Shown: in pieces, positions 1 to 10,128 of the stretch
How positions within the stretch are numbered: position 1 is the stretch's first letter
How the letters are laid out: each line of letters begins with the position of its first letter
Assembly (NCBI RefSeq): GCF_014066305.1
Contig: NW_023501143.1
Coordinates: 1-37,340 of the forward strand
DNA length: 37,340 nucleotides
Origin: Letharia columbiana
Taxonomy: Eukaryota; Ascomycota; Lecanoromycetes; Lecanorales; Parmeliaceae
Direction: 5' to 3'
Position numbers and translations under genes: made by a program
Notes under the pieces: generated by a model
The model's input: only the letters and a program-made list of their open reading frames with translations
The model's database searches: none
What the model was told of the DNA's origin: nothing

Positions 1-288
1 TGGGGTTTGTGACGATTTCTTTCTACTATCAATTCGCTAGTCGTACGAATGGTCCCTGTGCCTTATTTATCCCTCGCCCACAGTTTTGGCGAGGCCGTTC
101 CGCTGTCCTTAGGCTCTTTGGAATCGAGTTACCCGTATGGTGGGCTTCCCCAAGGATACGATGGCTCAACTTGGTATCTTGCCAAAGCCCCTGCCAGCGC
201 ATTTCTTTGAATTCGTCCGCTAATTCGAATGGAGTGTGCCCGAATTACATTTCTCTTCGTCGGGGGGTACGAAGGAGCCTTACTATAA
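1..288 (-). mobile_element. 5' internal region of a minus-strand LTR element (partial)
   Basis: The stretch just left of the minus-strand LTR at 289-454 (about 250-288) matches, in reverse complement, the leader that follows the 5' LTR of family A at 22558-22600, with substitutions. Further left, the sequence diverges from family A and I do not recognise it. A short minus-strand open frame of about 65 codons is visible there, with no known motif. The rest of the element lies outside the window, so it could be a relative carrying different internal sequence. The forward open frame at 9-305 is probably not a gene. Confidence 0.5.
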
Positions 289-454
289 TGTCAGGACCAG
301 CATAGGTGCGATATCAGTATGGGTGAGGTAGATCAAGGATAATAAGACTACCGAACTATATATATAAGAAGGAGGCATAATATAATAGGGGATGCCTCCG
401 CCAAGGCCCGCTAGCCATAGAACTGAGTGGTGTGTTAAGGGTACGCTCGTAATA
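289..454 (-). repeat. Family A LTR, minus strand, diverged
   Basis: This 166-bp segment is the reverse complement of the family A LTR (22392-22557). It has the same length, starts with tgtcaggacc and ends cgctcgtaata where intact copies give cgtaaca. Several differences are C-to-T or G-to-A, for example agtcttattat instead of agccttattat, as RIP would cause. It is the 5' LTR of a minus-strand element, because leader-like sequence continues to its left. Confidence 0.8.
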
Positions 455-2126
455 ATAGTAGTAGCTATAATAATAATAGCTAGCTATATTAGTAATAGCC
501 AGCTATATCGAATTTATCGAATTTAAAAATTTCGTATTTTCTAATATTATATATTTTCTTATAGAATTAAGTATAGAGAGTAACTATAATATCGTAGTAT
601 TAACTATTAAGAATTAACTATAATTATAGATTATTTAAATAAGTAGTAGTAGTAGTAGTAGTTATAATAGCTATATTAGTTATATTAATTATAATAGCTA
701 TAATAATTATATTTTAAACTCTAGTTTTAATAGTTTAAAAAAAGTAAAAAGACTTTAATTCTATTCGAATATCGTATATAAGTTATAGCGTATATTTTAT
801 AATATAAGTTAATTTAAATATCTATTAATTAACTTATTATTAATAAAGAAATATTTAGTTAAAGATTTTTATAATATTTATAAAAAGTTAGCGAAAATAT
901 TAACTCTAACTCTACTTTGAAAAAATCTCTCTTAGAAAATATTATATAAATTAATATATTATCTAGATAACGCTTTATATAGAATATTTCATAAGATCTT
1001 AACATTTTACATTTTTATTATAAATTCTTATAATCTATAGAGTTATTATATTAATTTTAATAAATTAATATACTTAGAGAAAGATCCTCTAAAATCTTCT
1101 TAACCCTTCGAGGGCTCTTTAAGAGCTTCTATCGAAGAGGCTCTTCTCGTAAGCTTAATAATTTATATCTATCTTTACGAATACTTAATGAAATTTTATC
1201 TTCGCTATATTATTTAAAAGCGTATAATTAGCTCTATAGCTTTATATATTTATTTTATTATTATATTTTTAATAAAAGAAAAGAACTTAAAAAAGGTAGA
1301 TTTGAGATTTGAAAATTTTTTTCCAGCTTTCTCTTTTAAACGTACTCGTATACACCCGCTTTTAGCTTAGAAATAAAGAAATAAAGTATATTTTAGCTTT
1401 AAAATTACGAAATCTAAAGACCTAATTAATTAACTTTAAATTTTTAATTATCGAATATCTTATAATCGAGAGTCGATAATAAAAGTCGTTATATACTCGA
1501 GAATTCTCCGAGTCTAACTATTAAAAAAGCCTTCTTTTTAATCTTTTTAGAAGATATAAGCGTAACTCTCTTATTATCTATTTAATACTTAATTACTAAA
1601 TCTTTTCGCTCTATATACTATATTATACGATTCTAAATATAATAATTCTTTTCTTTAAAATTATCTCGTTTATCTAGCTTTCTAGAAGATTCTAGAATAT
1701 ACTTATTAATCTCTTATTACTCGATAGTCTTTTACTTCTTTTAAATAAACTTTACGAAGTTATTTATAACTAGTATATATAAAAGAATAAGTTAAAGCTA
1801 AGCTAAGAAATCTTAAATTAATATATATAGCTAATTATAAATTCGAGGTTATTACGTCTTCTAGCTAAATAGTCTTAGTTAGCCCGCTAGCTCTTTCGAG
1901 ACTCTCTATTAAAAAATTAGATATACGTTATTTATAAATAGAATAAGTTTTTTATTTTCTATTAAAACTTAAAAATTTTTCTTTTTAATTATAAAGCGTA
2001 GTTTACGCTTCTTAATAATGAAAAAATTATAAAATTTAGTCTTATAAATATTTAAAGGCAAGGGTTTCAAATACCGTCTATTAAAAGTTCGCTTATTGAA
2101 TTTACTAGATAGCCGACAGCCTTAAT
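455..2126. other. AT-rich RIP-degraded repeat block
   Basis: No gene is visible. The DNA is dominated by TA, AT and TAT, with CpA and TpG rare while CpG and CpT persist, which is the footprint of repeat-induced point mutation. Remnants can still be matched. About 1085-1440 is a degraded copy of the repeat at 21036-21430 (shared ttcttctcg, acgaatact and gcgtataatta stretches). About 1905-2126 is a copy of the repeat seen at 27620-27900 (shared tttagtcttata and the terminal gacagccttaat). The family A element begins directly after it. Confidence 0.7.
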
Positions 2127-2292
2127 TGTTACGAGCGTACCCTTGACACACCCCTCAGCCCTATGGCTAGCGGGCCTTGGCGGAGGCATCCCCTATCATA
2201 TCATGCCTCCTTCCCACCTACATAGTTCGGTAGCCTTATTATCCTTGATCTACCTCACCCATACTGGTATCGCACCTATGCTGGTCCTGACA
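2127..2292 (+). repeat. 5' LTR of family A copy 1
   Basis: A 166-bp repeat starting tgttacgagcg and ending gtcctgaca, nearly identical to 4579-4744, 22392-22557 and 25116-25281. It contains the predicted transcript start agccttattat (2232-2242), with a TATA-like tatcatatc about 35 bases upstream. Confidence 0.9.
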
Positions 2293-3003
2293 TTATAATA
2301 AGGCTCCTTCGTACACCCCCCGGCGAAGAGAACTGACGGGTCTTTTTCACTTTCTGCTCGGAGCAAGCGACCGAGCCTGATAAAGAAAACGCTGGGTATT
2401 TCTACCATACAGAAACCCTCACATACATCATTCGAAAGAACCTACATCAGATAACCTACATTATCAACAATAGCCTAATCCATCAAAAAACGAGTCCCCT
2501 ACATCAAGAACAAGATATCCTTCTCCGCTCCGCATCACAAAATAACTCACTCAAATCTCAACCTACCCCCTGAGCGGAGTAACACCACTGGAAAGAGTCA
2601 CACTCGAAGTATTTACGGTCTTTACGGCGATCTAATTGGTTAAGGAACGAGTGTTATAAACCCCCATAAAGAAATACGAGAGTTATAGCCAAACTCCAAC
2701 ACTTAACACGGAGATCTATTATCTTTCTCGACTCCTATACGCCTTTATAGTACCGGAGTATCAGAGATCTCTTTATTCCACCCGATAGAGATAATATTCG
2801 ATATTTGCAGTAACACTCGACGGGGAAACCCAGTTAAAATTGCTATTTTTACGCCTATCTTCTCCGCTCCGTTCTTACCTATATTTAATATATTATAAGT
2901 TCCTCAAATTCTCACTCAAATCCACCTACATCAACACCAAAATACGTCCCTCCGCATACCTGTCTTCACAGGCACTAATTCAATACCATTTGATGACTGG
3001 AAA

Positions 3004-3720
3004 ATGAGAATCCGAGACAAGCTTACCCACAATGGTGATCATTTCCCCACCGATGCTTTCAAAATTGCCTACGTTGTAGCGAGACTTGGAGGGGAAGCCA
3101 GTCAGCACGTGTCTACCAGACGACGATATCGCTCGTACTCTACAGTCGATGATCTTCTAGATCATTTATGCAACGTGTATGAGGTACCCTTATCCGTTCT
3201 TAAGGAAACCTATCAACATGCTTACGACAAAATAAGCCAAGGAAGTCAACCATTTCTCAAATTCTACGGTGATCTCATCAAATATACCGAATGTGATTTC
3301 AGGAATGATAGTCTTAACGATCTCAGGAATAACAGTCTGATAAACGACATACGGAAGAAATCGGAACTCCGTTTATGTGACTCAATTGGTCTATTGGCAA
3401 GGGATTGGACTGTGCCTCAGTTAAAGGAACGTATTATGAAAATGCAGCTTGAATATCAACAATCTGCTGAGGGATTCGCCGAAAAGAAGGCCAAAAGATT
3501 CGCGGAGCAATACGCAAAAGCAAAGGCCGAGGCTGACGCAAAGAAGGGTAAATACTCGATCATGACTCGCCCTACTTTCAATACAGAGGGTTTAAGTCTT
3601 GCTGAGGCAGAGGACCTTGCGGATGAGAATTGGGCTTATGCACAAAAGCATGGCAAATACTTCGAACCCGGTATGGATTTCGACGAAGCATACGAGCTTA
3701 GTTGCCAGGGCTTCCTATGA
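3004..3720 (+). pseudogene. Family A Gag, N-terminally truncated
   Basis: The frame encodes 238 residues that align to residues from about 148 to the C-terminus of the 380-residue Gag at 23163-24305, beginning MRIRDKLTHNGDHF. It keeps the capsid-like helical region and the Lys/Ala/Glu-rich coiled coil near the end. Against copy 2, about 329 bp are missing at the junction 2957/2958, which removes most of the Pro-rich N-terminal third. The original ATG is ATA here (near 2894), inside a run of CA-to-TA changes. Gag would normally build the particle of a retrotransposon, and this copy probably cannot start correctly. No zinc knuckle is present. A +1 frame overlaps its end and continues to 3844 (see findings). 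Confidence 0.8.
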
Positions 3721-4578
3721 GCGACCCGGCAATACTTCGGACATCGTGTTTTTGAACGAATTGAAACCATCCGATGTTTTCAGAATGGCCTCAGTTTCTC
3801 ACATTCGGAAATCGATTCCTCAGGCCCATGTTGCTCACCAATAGCCTCATGTCAGGCCCACCAAGCAGGCTCCCCTTGTTGTCATATGCCTAAAGGTCTT
3901 CCGGAGCCATGGCGCGTCACCTATGGACCTCAATGTCGCCGTCGGTAGCCTCCATTGGTATCGGTTATGTGGCATCCCATGGAGAAACTCACTTGATATT
4001 GGATTAGAGTTTTAGCGCCTGCGGCTCGGTTCGGTTCGGGAGGCCTCAACCAATCAAATTGCATCATTTCATCGGTTTCTTCTCCATCATAAATATGGAA
4101 TCAGGTGGCCACCGCATGGCAAATCATTTTTCGGTCATTATCCATTCAATTCTTCATGGATCCTCGTCAAATTGGAAGCCCCTTGACGCTACAATAAAGT
4201 GCAAGACGACGCGCTAGCGGAATCTCCGGGACGCGATATTGCTATCGTCGCCGCCGCCGGAGAAAGGTACTAATTTGGCCTGGCATACTAACACCAAAAG
4301 TTCTTTGTTTTTATGGATTTTCAGCGAGCACAAAACATATGCATGCGATGGAATTATTCACTTCTTTCGAAGGCCTACGGCAGGCAGGCTGGACGGGAGA
4401 AGAACTTGGAGAATCTTGCCGATACGCAGGCAAGATGTGGCTACATCTCCGGGATCTCAATCATCTCCAGCCAAGGCCTACACCGACTACGGATGTGTGG
4501 AGATATAAGGCAAGCAATAGGCCTGCATCTCCGGTCTACCAGCCATGGGGGCCATAGCTATTAAGAGGGGGGGAGTAG
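3721..4578 (+). other. 3' untranslated region of family A copy 1
   Basis: Between gag and the 3' LTR there is no pol-like frame. The sequence is well conserved with 24306-25115 of copy 2, but copy 2 lacks roughly 60 bp present here around 4400-4460. A short +1 frame runs to 3844. The last 20 bases are the G-rich polypurine tract. Confidence 0.7.
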
Positions 4579-4744
4579 TGTTACGAGCGTACCCTTGACA
4601 CACCACTCAGCCCTATGGCTAGCGGGCCTTGGCGGAGGCATCCCCTATCATATCATGCCTCCTTCCCACCTACATAGTTCGGTAGCCTTATTATCCTCGT
4701 TCTACCTCACCCATACTAGTATCGCACCTATGCTGGTCCTGACA
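4579..4744 (+). repeat. 3' LTR of family A copy 1
   Basis: A 166-bp repeat matching 2127-2292, preceded by the purine tract aagaggggggggag-like sequence and followed by the 5-bp target duplication ttaat. Confidence 0.9.
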
Positions 4745-6249
4745 TTAATTTAAAAAATAGATATATATTATTTAATTTTAGAATAACTTTTTTATTTTCT
4801 ATTAAAATCTTTCGATTTTTTTAAAGAATTATAAATCGTAATTTAGATATTTTAATAATTTAAGAATTCTAAAATTTAGTCTTATAAGTATTTAAAGATA
4901 AAGAATTTAATATCGCTTATTAATAGCTCTAAAAAAAAACTGTTATGAATTTAATTTATAGATCTTTACTCGTTTATAGTATAATATAACTTAACTTAAA
5001 ATTTAAGAATTCGCTATATATTCTCGATAGAATTAAGATTTAGCGAATTAATTAATTAATTATCGATGTAATTAAGTTTTATTTCGTCTTTAATATATAT
5101 ATAGTAATTTTTAAAACTTCGAGTACTATAACTTCTATTATAATTCTTTTAAAAGATTATTTCTTTTTCTTTAATCTTAAGTATTTCTTTTCTTTTTTTT
5201 ACGATAGAAAGAATCTTATTAATCTATTATTCTTAACTCTTAAGTTATAAATTCCTCGAATCTCTACTTTTACTATTAAATATTTCTATTCTTAAACTTC
5301 TTATCTATTTCTTCGATATATATATATAGAATATTAGATTAAATTTAAAGTCTATTAAGATTATTACTTATATAGAAAACTAACTTATCGTAGTATATCT
5401 TCGCTTTTAAATATAATCTAGATATATTCTTTTATAAGAATTACGTATAATTTAATCTATATAATAAGAATTCTAATAAAATAATACTTATTAGATTAAT
5501 AAATAATTATTTATTTCTACTTAAACTATTTATATCTCTTATATTAATAAAGTTAATTCTTCGTCTATTTCTTATTAATTTATTCTTTTTAATAAATCTA
5601 ATACTTATAATAGCTAGTATTATTTATATATCTCTTAATAATATATATACGTAAGAGAAATTTAAATTCTAATAGAGAATATATTTAAGATAAATATATA
5701 ATTTTTTTAGTAATAAGATTTCTTAGCTTTTTATACTAATTATATTTATCTTTTAAAGTCTTAATTATCTTTATAATAATATTTTAATTAATTTTTAAAG
5801 ATTAATCCCTTCGTTTCTTATTAATATTACGAGCGTATTCTTAATATATTACTTAGTTCTATAGCTAGCGAGTTTTAACGAAGGCATTTTCTATTATATT
5901 ATATCTTCTTTTCATCTATATAATTCGATAGTCTTATTATTCTCGTTCTATCTTATCTATATTAATATTATATTTATATTAATTCTAATAATTACTACGA
6001 TAACGTAAGATCTTATAAATAGTATATTATATACGTCGTAAGATAATAATCTCTTATTAAATCTCGTTATTAATATATTTTAACTTTCTTATTTATTTTA
6101 TACGCGTTCGCTTAAAGATAAGCTATTTTAAAGTTTTAACTAGATTTAATAAGAATATAGATATACTAATTCGTTTACGCTTAATTTTAGATATTACGAT
6201 TAATAATAATTATAATATAAAGAAAATAAAAGAATCTCTTTAAAAATTA
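4745..6249. other. AT-rich RIP-degraded block
   Basis: No gene is visible. The start (4745-4990) is a copy of the repeat family at 27620-27900 and continues the site into which family A copy 1 inserted. Stops are dense in all frames and CpA/TpG are scarce. A RIP-mutated solo LTR lies inside at 5825-5990. The block ends abruptly at about 6249, where normal-GC DNA begins. Confidence 0.7.
5825..5990 (+). repeat. RIP-mutated solo LTR of family A
   Basis: The segment aligns over its full 166 bp with the family A LTR, from tattacgagcg (for tgttacgagcg) to ttaattctaata (for ctggtcctgaca). Nearly all differences are C-to-T or G-to-A, mostly at CA and TG. No internal sequence flanks it. The bordering pentamers attaa and attac agree at four of five positions, which suggests a decayed target duplication. 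Confidence 0.75.
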
Positions 6250-6625
6250 CTACTGATTTTCACAGGGCTTAGCGGGGATCGGTGTGCAACGACTTTTGTC
6301 ACCGACCCTCGGATTTCAGTCTTAAGTAATGAGAAAGCAAGCTTTCCAATGTTTGAGAAGAGCGAGATCGACTGTACCGTTTAGCGTTTAGCGTTGTTTA
6401 CTCTAATCGAGCTTATTCCTTCATCGCTATCTAATTCGATTTATCTTCCTGCGGCTTCTTTTACGAACAGAACCGGCCACTCTTCGTTCCCCAAGAATCT
6501 GAACTGCTTGGTTTCATTGCTGTGAGTACAGGTTTGTGTAGAATAAGATATCACGATCCTTAGAGAAAGTGTCCGCAAAGCTGATTCTTGCCTTTAGTGA
6601 CAGAAACCGTAGCACCGACAATACA
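6250..6625. other. Upstream of the methyltransferase remnant; no gene seen
   Basis: Normal-GC DNA without a convincing frame. A stretch near 6330-6350 (gagaaagcaagctttccaa) matches the right end of the repeat at about 21475-21497, so a small transposon end probably lies here. The rest may be the promoter or leader of the broken gene. Confidence 0.4.
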
Positions 6626-7560
6626 ATGAGTGGTCTAACACCTGCCCTCTCAAACGGCACAGCCATCCAGCCGAACGAACCGCAACTACCTTGACCCTAT
6701 GACACCGTCAATTCCTTCGTTGCTCTGGCTCATCTGCAACCGGGATCATCGATCCTTGGCCTTGGTCGTGTTCTACTGTGACGACTGCGGTTGCAAGGAA
6801 GGTTCTTGGTACTAATCACGGACCGATGGTAGCGGTCTCTCAATCTCACGAGCTCGATCAAGACGCCCACCACTTTCTGCGATCCCTCGAGCTAGATGAG
6901 GAAATTACTTTGCTCCACGGCGATATCTGCCGTTTGAATGATTTAAGTGACGTTCTCTCTTCGGCAAACCGGGGCCAGCTCACTTTCGACGTCATCTTTG
7001 CTCGGAATGTTCTCGATCCCATCCCTGTTGACCTACGTGCGGCAACGCTTCTACATTGGGCAACCTACCTTACCCCAGGCAGCGGCCGCATAGTTGTCAC
7101 GTTTTCGCCAGGAGCCGATACTTGGGTCGAAATTGCAGGGTTGCTGATCATCAATGGAAAAGGCAAAGCCCGGTTGGGTTTTCGATGTATGGATGAAACA
7201 GAATGGACGCGTGGAGAAGAAGCTTTCGGTGCTATTGCCTCTGCAGCAAATCTCTATCTTGCAGAAATGCAGCGAGTTGGTTTCGATGGATCAGATGCGT
7301 ATGAGGAGTGGGAGGGTTGGGATCCCGTTCTCAAGGATTGTGTTCAGCTCCACTATCAAGAATTCTCCGAACGAAACGATTTGAAGCCAGCGTGGACAGA
7401 TCAGGCCGGAGGATTCTCTCCTCTTTTTAAGGCGATGGTTCTCAAGTCGATGATGCCATTCTTGAAGTCTGATCTCATAGCGGCATTTGGCGGAGAGGAT
7501 GAGGGATTCAAGTTGGATGTGCAGCCATGTGCGGTCACCTTTGCGGGCGTAATATCTTGA
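6626..7560 (+). pseudogene. SAM-dependent methyltransferase-like gene, disrupted
   Basis: From ATG 6626 a frame reads MSGLTPALSNG and meets TGA after about 22 codons. Past the stop it continues as a typical class I methyltransferase start (DPYDTVNSFVAL) with a motif-I-like SSILGLGRV. A second stop follows, and the protein resumes in another frame near 6778 (TTAVARKVL). It is then open for about 260 codons to 7560, with a motif-II/III-like acidic HGDI and a motif-IV-like FDVIFARNVLDPIP. In this family the glycine-rich loop binds S-adenosylmethionine and transfers its methyl group; the substrate cannot be told. At least one stop and one frameshift break the gene. No GT-AG intron that repairs them is obvious, although sequencing error is possible. 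It is an isolated island between repeats. Confidence 0.6.
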
Positions 7561-8002
7561 TTAGGTGGCTGCAATCCGGGGGGGGGGTTATGGACTGCAG
7601 CAATCGCTTGCCAGGGAAGGAACCGTCAAGCTTATGCCTGGCCAGCGGTATTTAGCTTGCTACTTCTCCGAGATAGAAGAATCATCATCATTCCACTCGT
7701 TTATGACTTTCTATGCTCCTACCATAACTGTAAGGTCTTGTGTAGCCTATCGCGGAGTAGGGTTGACATCACAGAAATCAATGCAGAGAATTGAAGAGGT
7801 TGAGATCTGACCAAGCAGAAGCTTGGTCAAAGAAGCTTTTTAATAATACAAATACTCAAACTTTTCGGCCTCACGTTCTTTTCCCCCATGCTTCTCGACT
7901 ATTGCTAGACCCCTTCAATCAATCACTGCCCCTTTGCCGGCTTCACACGCGGACTGATCCTCTCCTTCTCCAGTTCCGCCATCGGACTAGTCTCTCTTCT
8001 CC
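7561..8002. other. Intergenic, no gene seen
   Basis: A short G run follows the methyltransferase stop. The small frames here overlap, lack homology-like features, and are read as chance. The MITE begins at 8003. Confidence 0.4.
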
Positions 8003-8528
8003 GGGCGAATTACATTTTCATACCCCAAACTATGGGATTCTTACAAATTCATACCCCATCTTACATTTTCATACCCCAATGGGGTATGAATTTGTAAGAT
8101 ACCATTAACAGGGGTATGATTTTGTAAGATACCATTAATAGGGGTATGATTTTGTAAGTTGCCATATAGGGCGGGTTGGTGTTAGAAATTATTCCTCCGG
8201 GGGCCCCTGCGGGGCCTCTTAGGGGTGTCTGCAGCGTGAAGTGCAAACACCCCTATTTAACCCTTTAGCGTTAACTCGGGTTACTAACAATTAGGGTAGG
8301 TAGCCTGGAACACCCTAAAATACCCTTCTAATGATTTACAGATATAGGGATGTTGGTGTTATCTTACATTTTCATACCCCAAGAAATGGTAACTTACAAA
8401 TTCATACCCCAAAGACTGGCAACTTACAAATTCATACCCCATTTTTTTGGTGAGGGGTATGAAAATGTAAGATGGGGTATGAATTTGTAAGAATCCCATA
8501 GTTTGGGGTATGAATTTGTAATTTGCCC
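8003..8528. mobile_element. MITE-like element with box-array termini
   Basis: The 526-bp element has inverted ends of about 75 bp. The left runs from gggcgaattacattttcat and the right ends tttgtaatttgccc. Each end consists of repeats of a box of the type ttacaaattcatacccc in both orientations. The centre holds a hairpin (8220-8253). The frames inside come from the repeats and no transposase is present. No matching flanking duplication was found (tctcttctcc versus gctacttata), unlike its relatives at 8788 and 21611. Confidence 0.7.
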
Positions 8529-8777
8529 GCTACTTATATACCATGTGAAGCCACGCTAGTGCCATATTGTCATTGCCACCGTGAGGGGTAGCTACAATTC
8601 ACTATGGTGCTGCAGCATGATTTCCAACAAATTGATTCTGCAGCAGAACTCTTATGACGGAAGATAATGACAGCTTGATTTTGCCGTTCCAAAACCGCAT
8701 TTACCCTGAGTAGTCAGGGGAGCCCTTTTCACCAGAGCTCATACTTGAACTCTTCCTTACAACTTGGCACATCTTGC
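8529..8777. other. Short spacer between MITEs; no gene seen
   Basis: Normal-GC sequence with no supported frame or repeat. Confidence 0.4.
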
Positions 8778-8787
8778 TCTATCACTA

Positions 8788-9431
8788 GGGCTAATTACTA
8801 ATTCATACCCCGAAACTATGAATCCTTACCGAATCATACCCCTAGGGGTATGATTCAGTAATTTGCCATTACTTGGGGTATGATTCGGTAATTTGCCATT
8901 CATGATAAAAATCGCAAAGGAGAAAATTCGCGACCTGGGCCATCCGACCATAGAAAAGAGGAAATATCTCCGATCGTATTTAATGGGTGACCTAAAAGCC
9001 GAGTGGGTGGTAGCAGCAGCTCCCACGGGGGCCTTGCGACGGCCCTACGGCGGCCCTATTTAGGTTTAAATAGGGGTCTGGCTGTCAAGCGCCCCCGGGA
9101 CCAGGCTTTTTTTGCGCTTGACAGCTAGACACCCCTATTTAGACCTAAATAGGGCCCCCGTAGGGCCGTCGCAGGGCCCCCGTGGGGGCTGCTGCTAACA
9201 GTGGGCTAAATTCAACCCCCCAGCCTGTCTACACCCAGTCTGTGACTCTTACACATAGTCTTCACTCTCAATAGTCTACACAGCAAGTTTGGTAAATTAC
9301 CGAATCATACCCCAAGCAATTAATCCTTACCGAATCATACCCCAAATTTTGGTGTAGGGGTATGATTCAGTAATTAGGGGTATGATTCGGTAAGGATTCA
9401 TAGTTTCGGGGTATGATTCGGTAATTAGCCC
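8788..9431 (+). mobile_element. MITE-like element with 10-bp TSD
   Basis: The element is 644 bp, starts gggctaattac and ends gtaattagccc. It is flanked on both sides by tctatcacta (8778-8787 and 9432-9441). A 9-10 bp duplication and long inverted ends fit Mutator-like (MULE) non-autonomous elements. The ends are arrays of the box accgaatcatacccc in both orientations, which could be transposase binding sites. The core is a large hairpin (9011-9197). A relative in opposite orientation lies at 21611-22299. There is no coding capacity. Confidence 0.85.
9011..9197. repeat. Long inverted repeat (hairpin) in MITE core
   Basis: Arms of about 82-84 bp (9011-9092 and 9114-9197) are near-complementary: tagcagcagc at one end, gctgctgcta at the other, and ctgtcaagcgc facing gcgcttgacag. 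A loop of about 21 bases contains a T run. The homologous core in the related element is at 21845-22037. Confidence 0.8.
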
Positions 9432-9529
9432 TCTATCACTATTACGAGTATGCATAACAGCAGGTACCCGTCTAATTGCATAACGCGGCACAACTAGCTG
9501 CACCAAACGACAACATTGATTGAATTCGC

Positions 9530-9870
9530 CCACCTTTACATCTCTTTCCTCACCACAACAACTCTCTCCAAGCAGCGACTCCTCATAACAAGCGTTGCCG
9601 TGACCTCGCTTCGACCAGTGTTTCTCTACCTTACATCACCTTGGGAAGCACAGCGCCTTGAGTTCTTATCATTTCATCATCTCAATCTCACAGCCTCACA
9701 TTCTCATATCCTCAATTGGATTTGCCCCGACCTCACATTCTCATATCCTCAGTTGGATTTGCCCGACCTCAATAGCACTGTATGTGGAGCTCACTACAGC
9801 ATGGCAAGAAACGTACTCTGTAACTCGCATGCTGACATCTTCGAATCTCAGGTTCATCATCTCGACAGCT
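9530..9870 (+). promoter_or_regulatory. Putative 5' region of C1
   Basis: A CT-rich leader with repeated cctcacattctcatatcctc-like segments. It aligns loosely with 15830-16145 upstream of C2, so the duplication includes the promoter or leader. No TATA box was pinned down. Confidence 0.35.
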
Positions 9871-10128
9871 ATGTCTGAACTCAAGCAAGCCAAAAAGCAG
9901 ACAGGCAACAAATCGTCAGTCTTGTGAAGCTCCAGCACTTTCTCTCACTACGAGACCGTCACTAATAATTATACTGCAGCACATCCAAAGGTCTTACCAG
10001 CGACAAGGACAACCGCTCTGCTAACTGTCAGCCGATGGCAAGCGGGGTGTACGTATTTGCGCATACTTTCCCAGTCCTTTATCAGCTGTTTCCCGAAATC
10101 CTCCAATGTCATGAGCTCCACTGACCAT

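Larger units (their letters stand above)
2127..4744 (+). mobile_element. Family A gag-only LTR retrotransposon, copy 1
   Basis: The element is 2618 bp with 166-bp LTRs at 2127-2292 and 4579-4744, bounded by TG...CA and flanked by a perfect 5-bp target duplication ttaat (2122-2126 and 4745-4749). A G-rich polypurine tract lies just before the 3' LTR (4565-4576). The candidate self-primer site ataataaggct is at 2295-2305. Only a truncated gag frame is present, and no protease, RT, RNase H or integrase motif was found in any frame. It sits in AT-rich RIP-degraded DNA but is mostly not degraded itself, so it is a younger insertion. About 2600-2900 carries CA-to-TA changes relative to copy 2. Confidence 0.9.

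Noticed and set aside
9..305. Forward open frame of 98 codons at the window start
   Set aside because: It overlaps minus-strand LTR and leader sequence and shows no recognisable motif.
8529..8538. Target duplication for the 8003-8528 MITE
   Set aside because: The flanks gctacttata and tctcttctcc do not match.
8003..9431. CRISPR-like alternation of repeated boxes
   Set aside because: The boxes lie in both orientations with irregular spacing inside TSD-flanked elements, and the context is a fungal genome.
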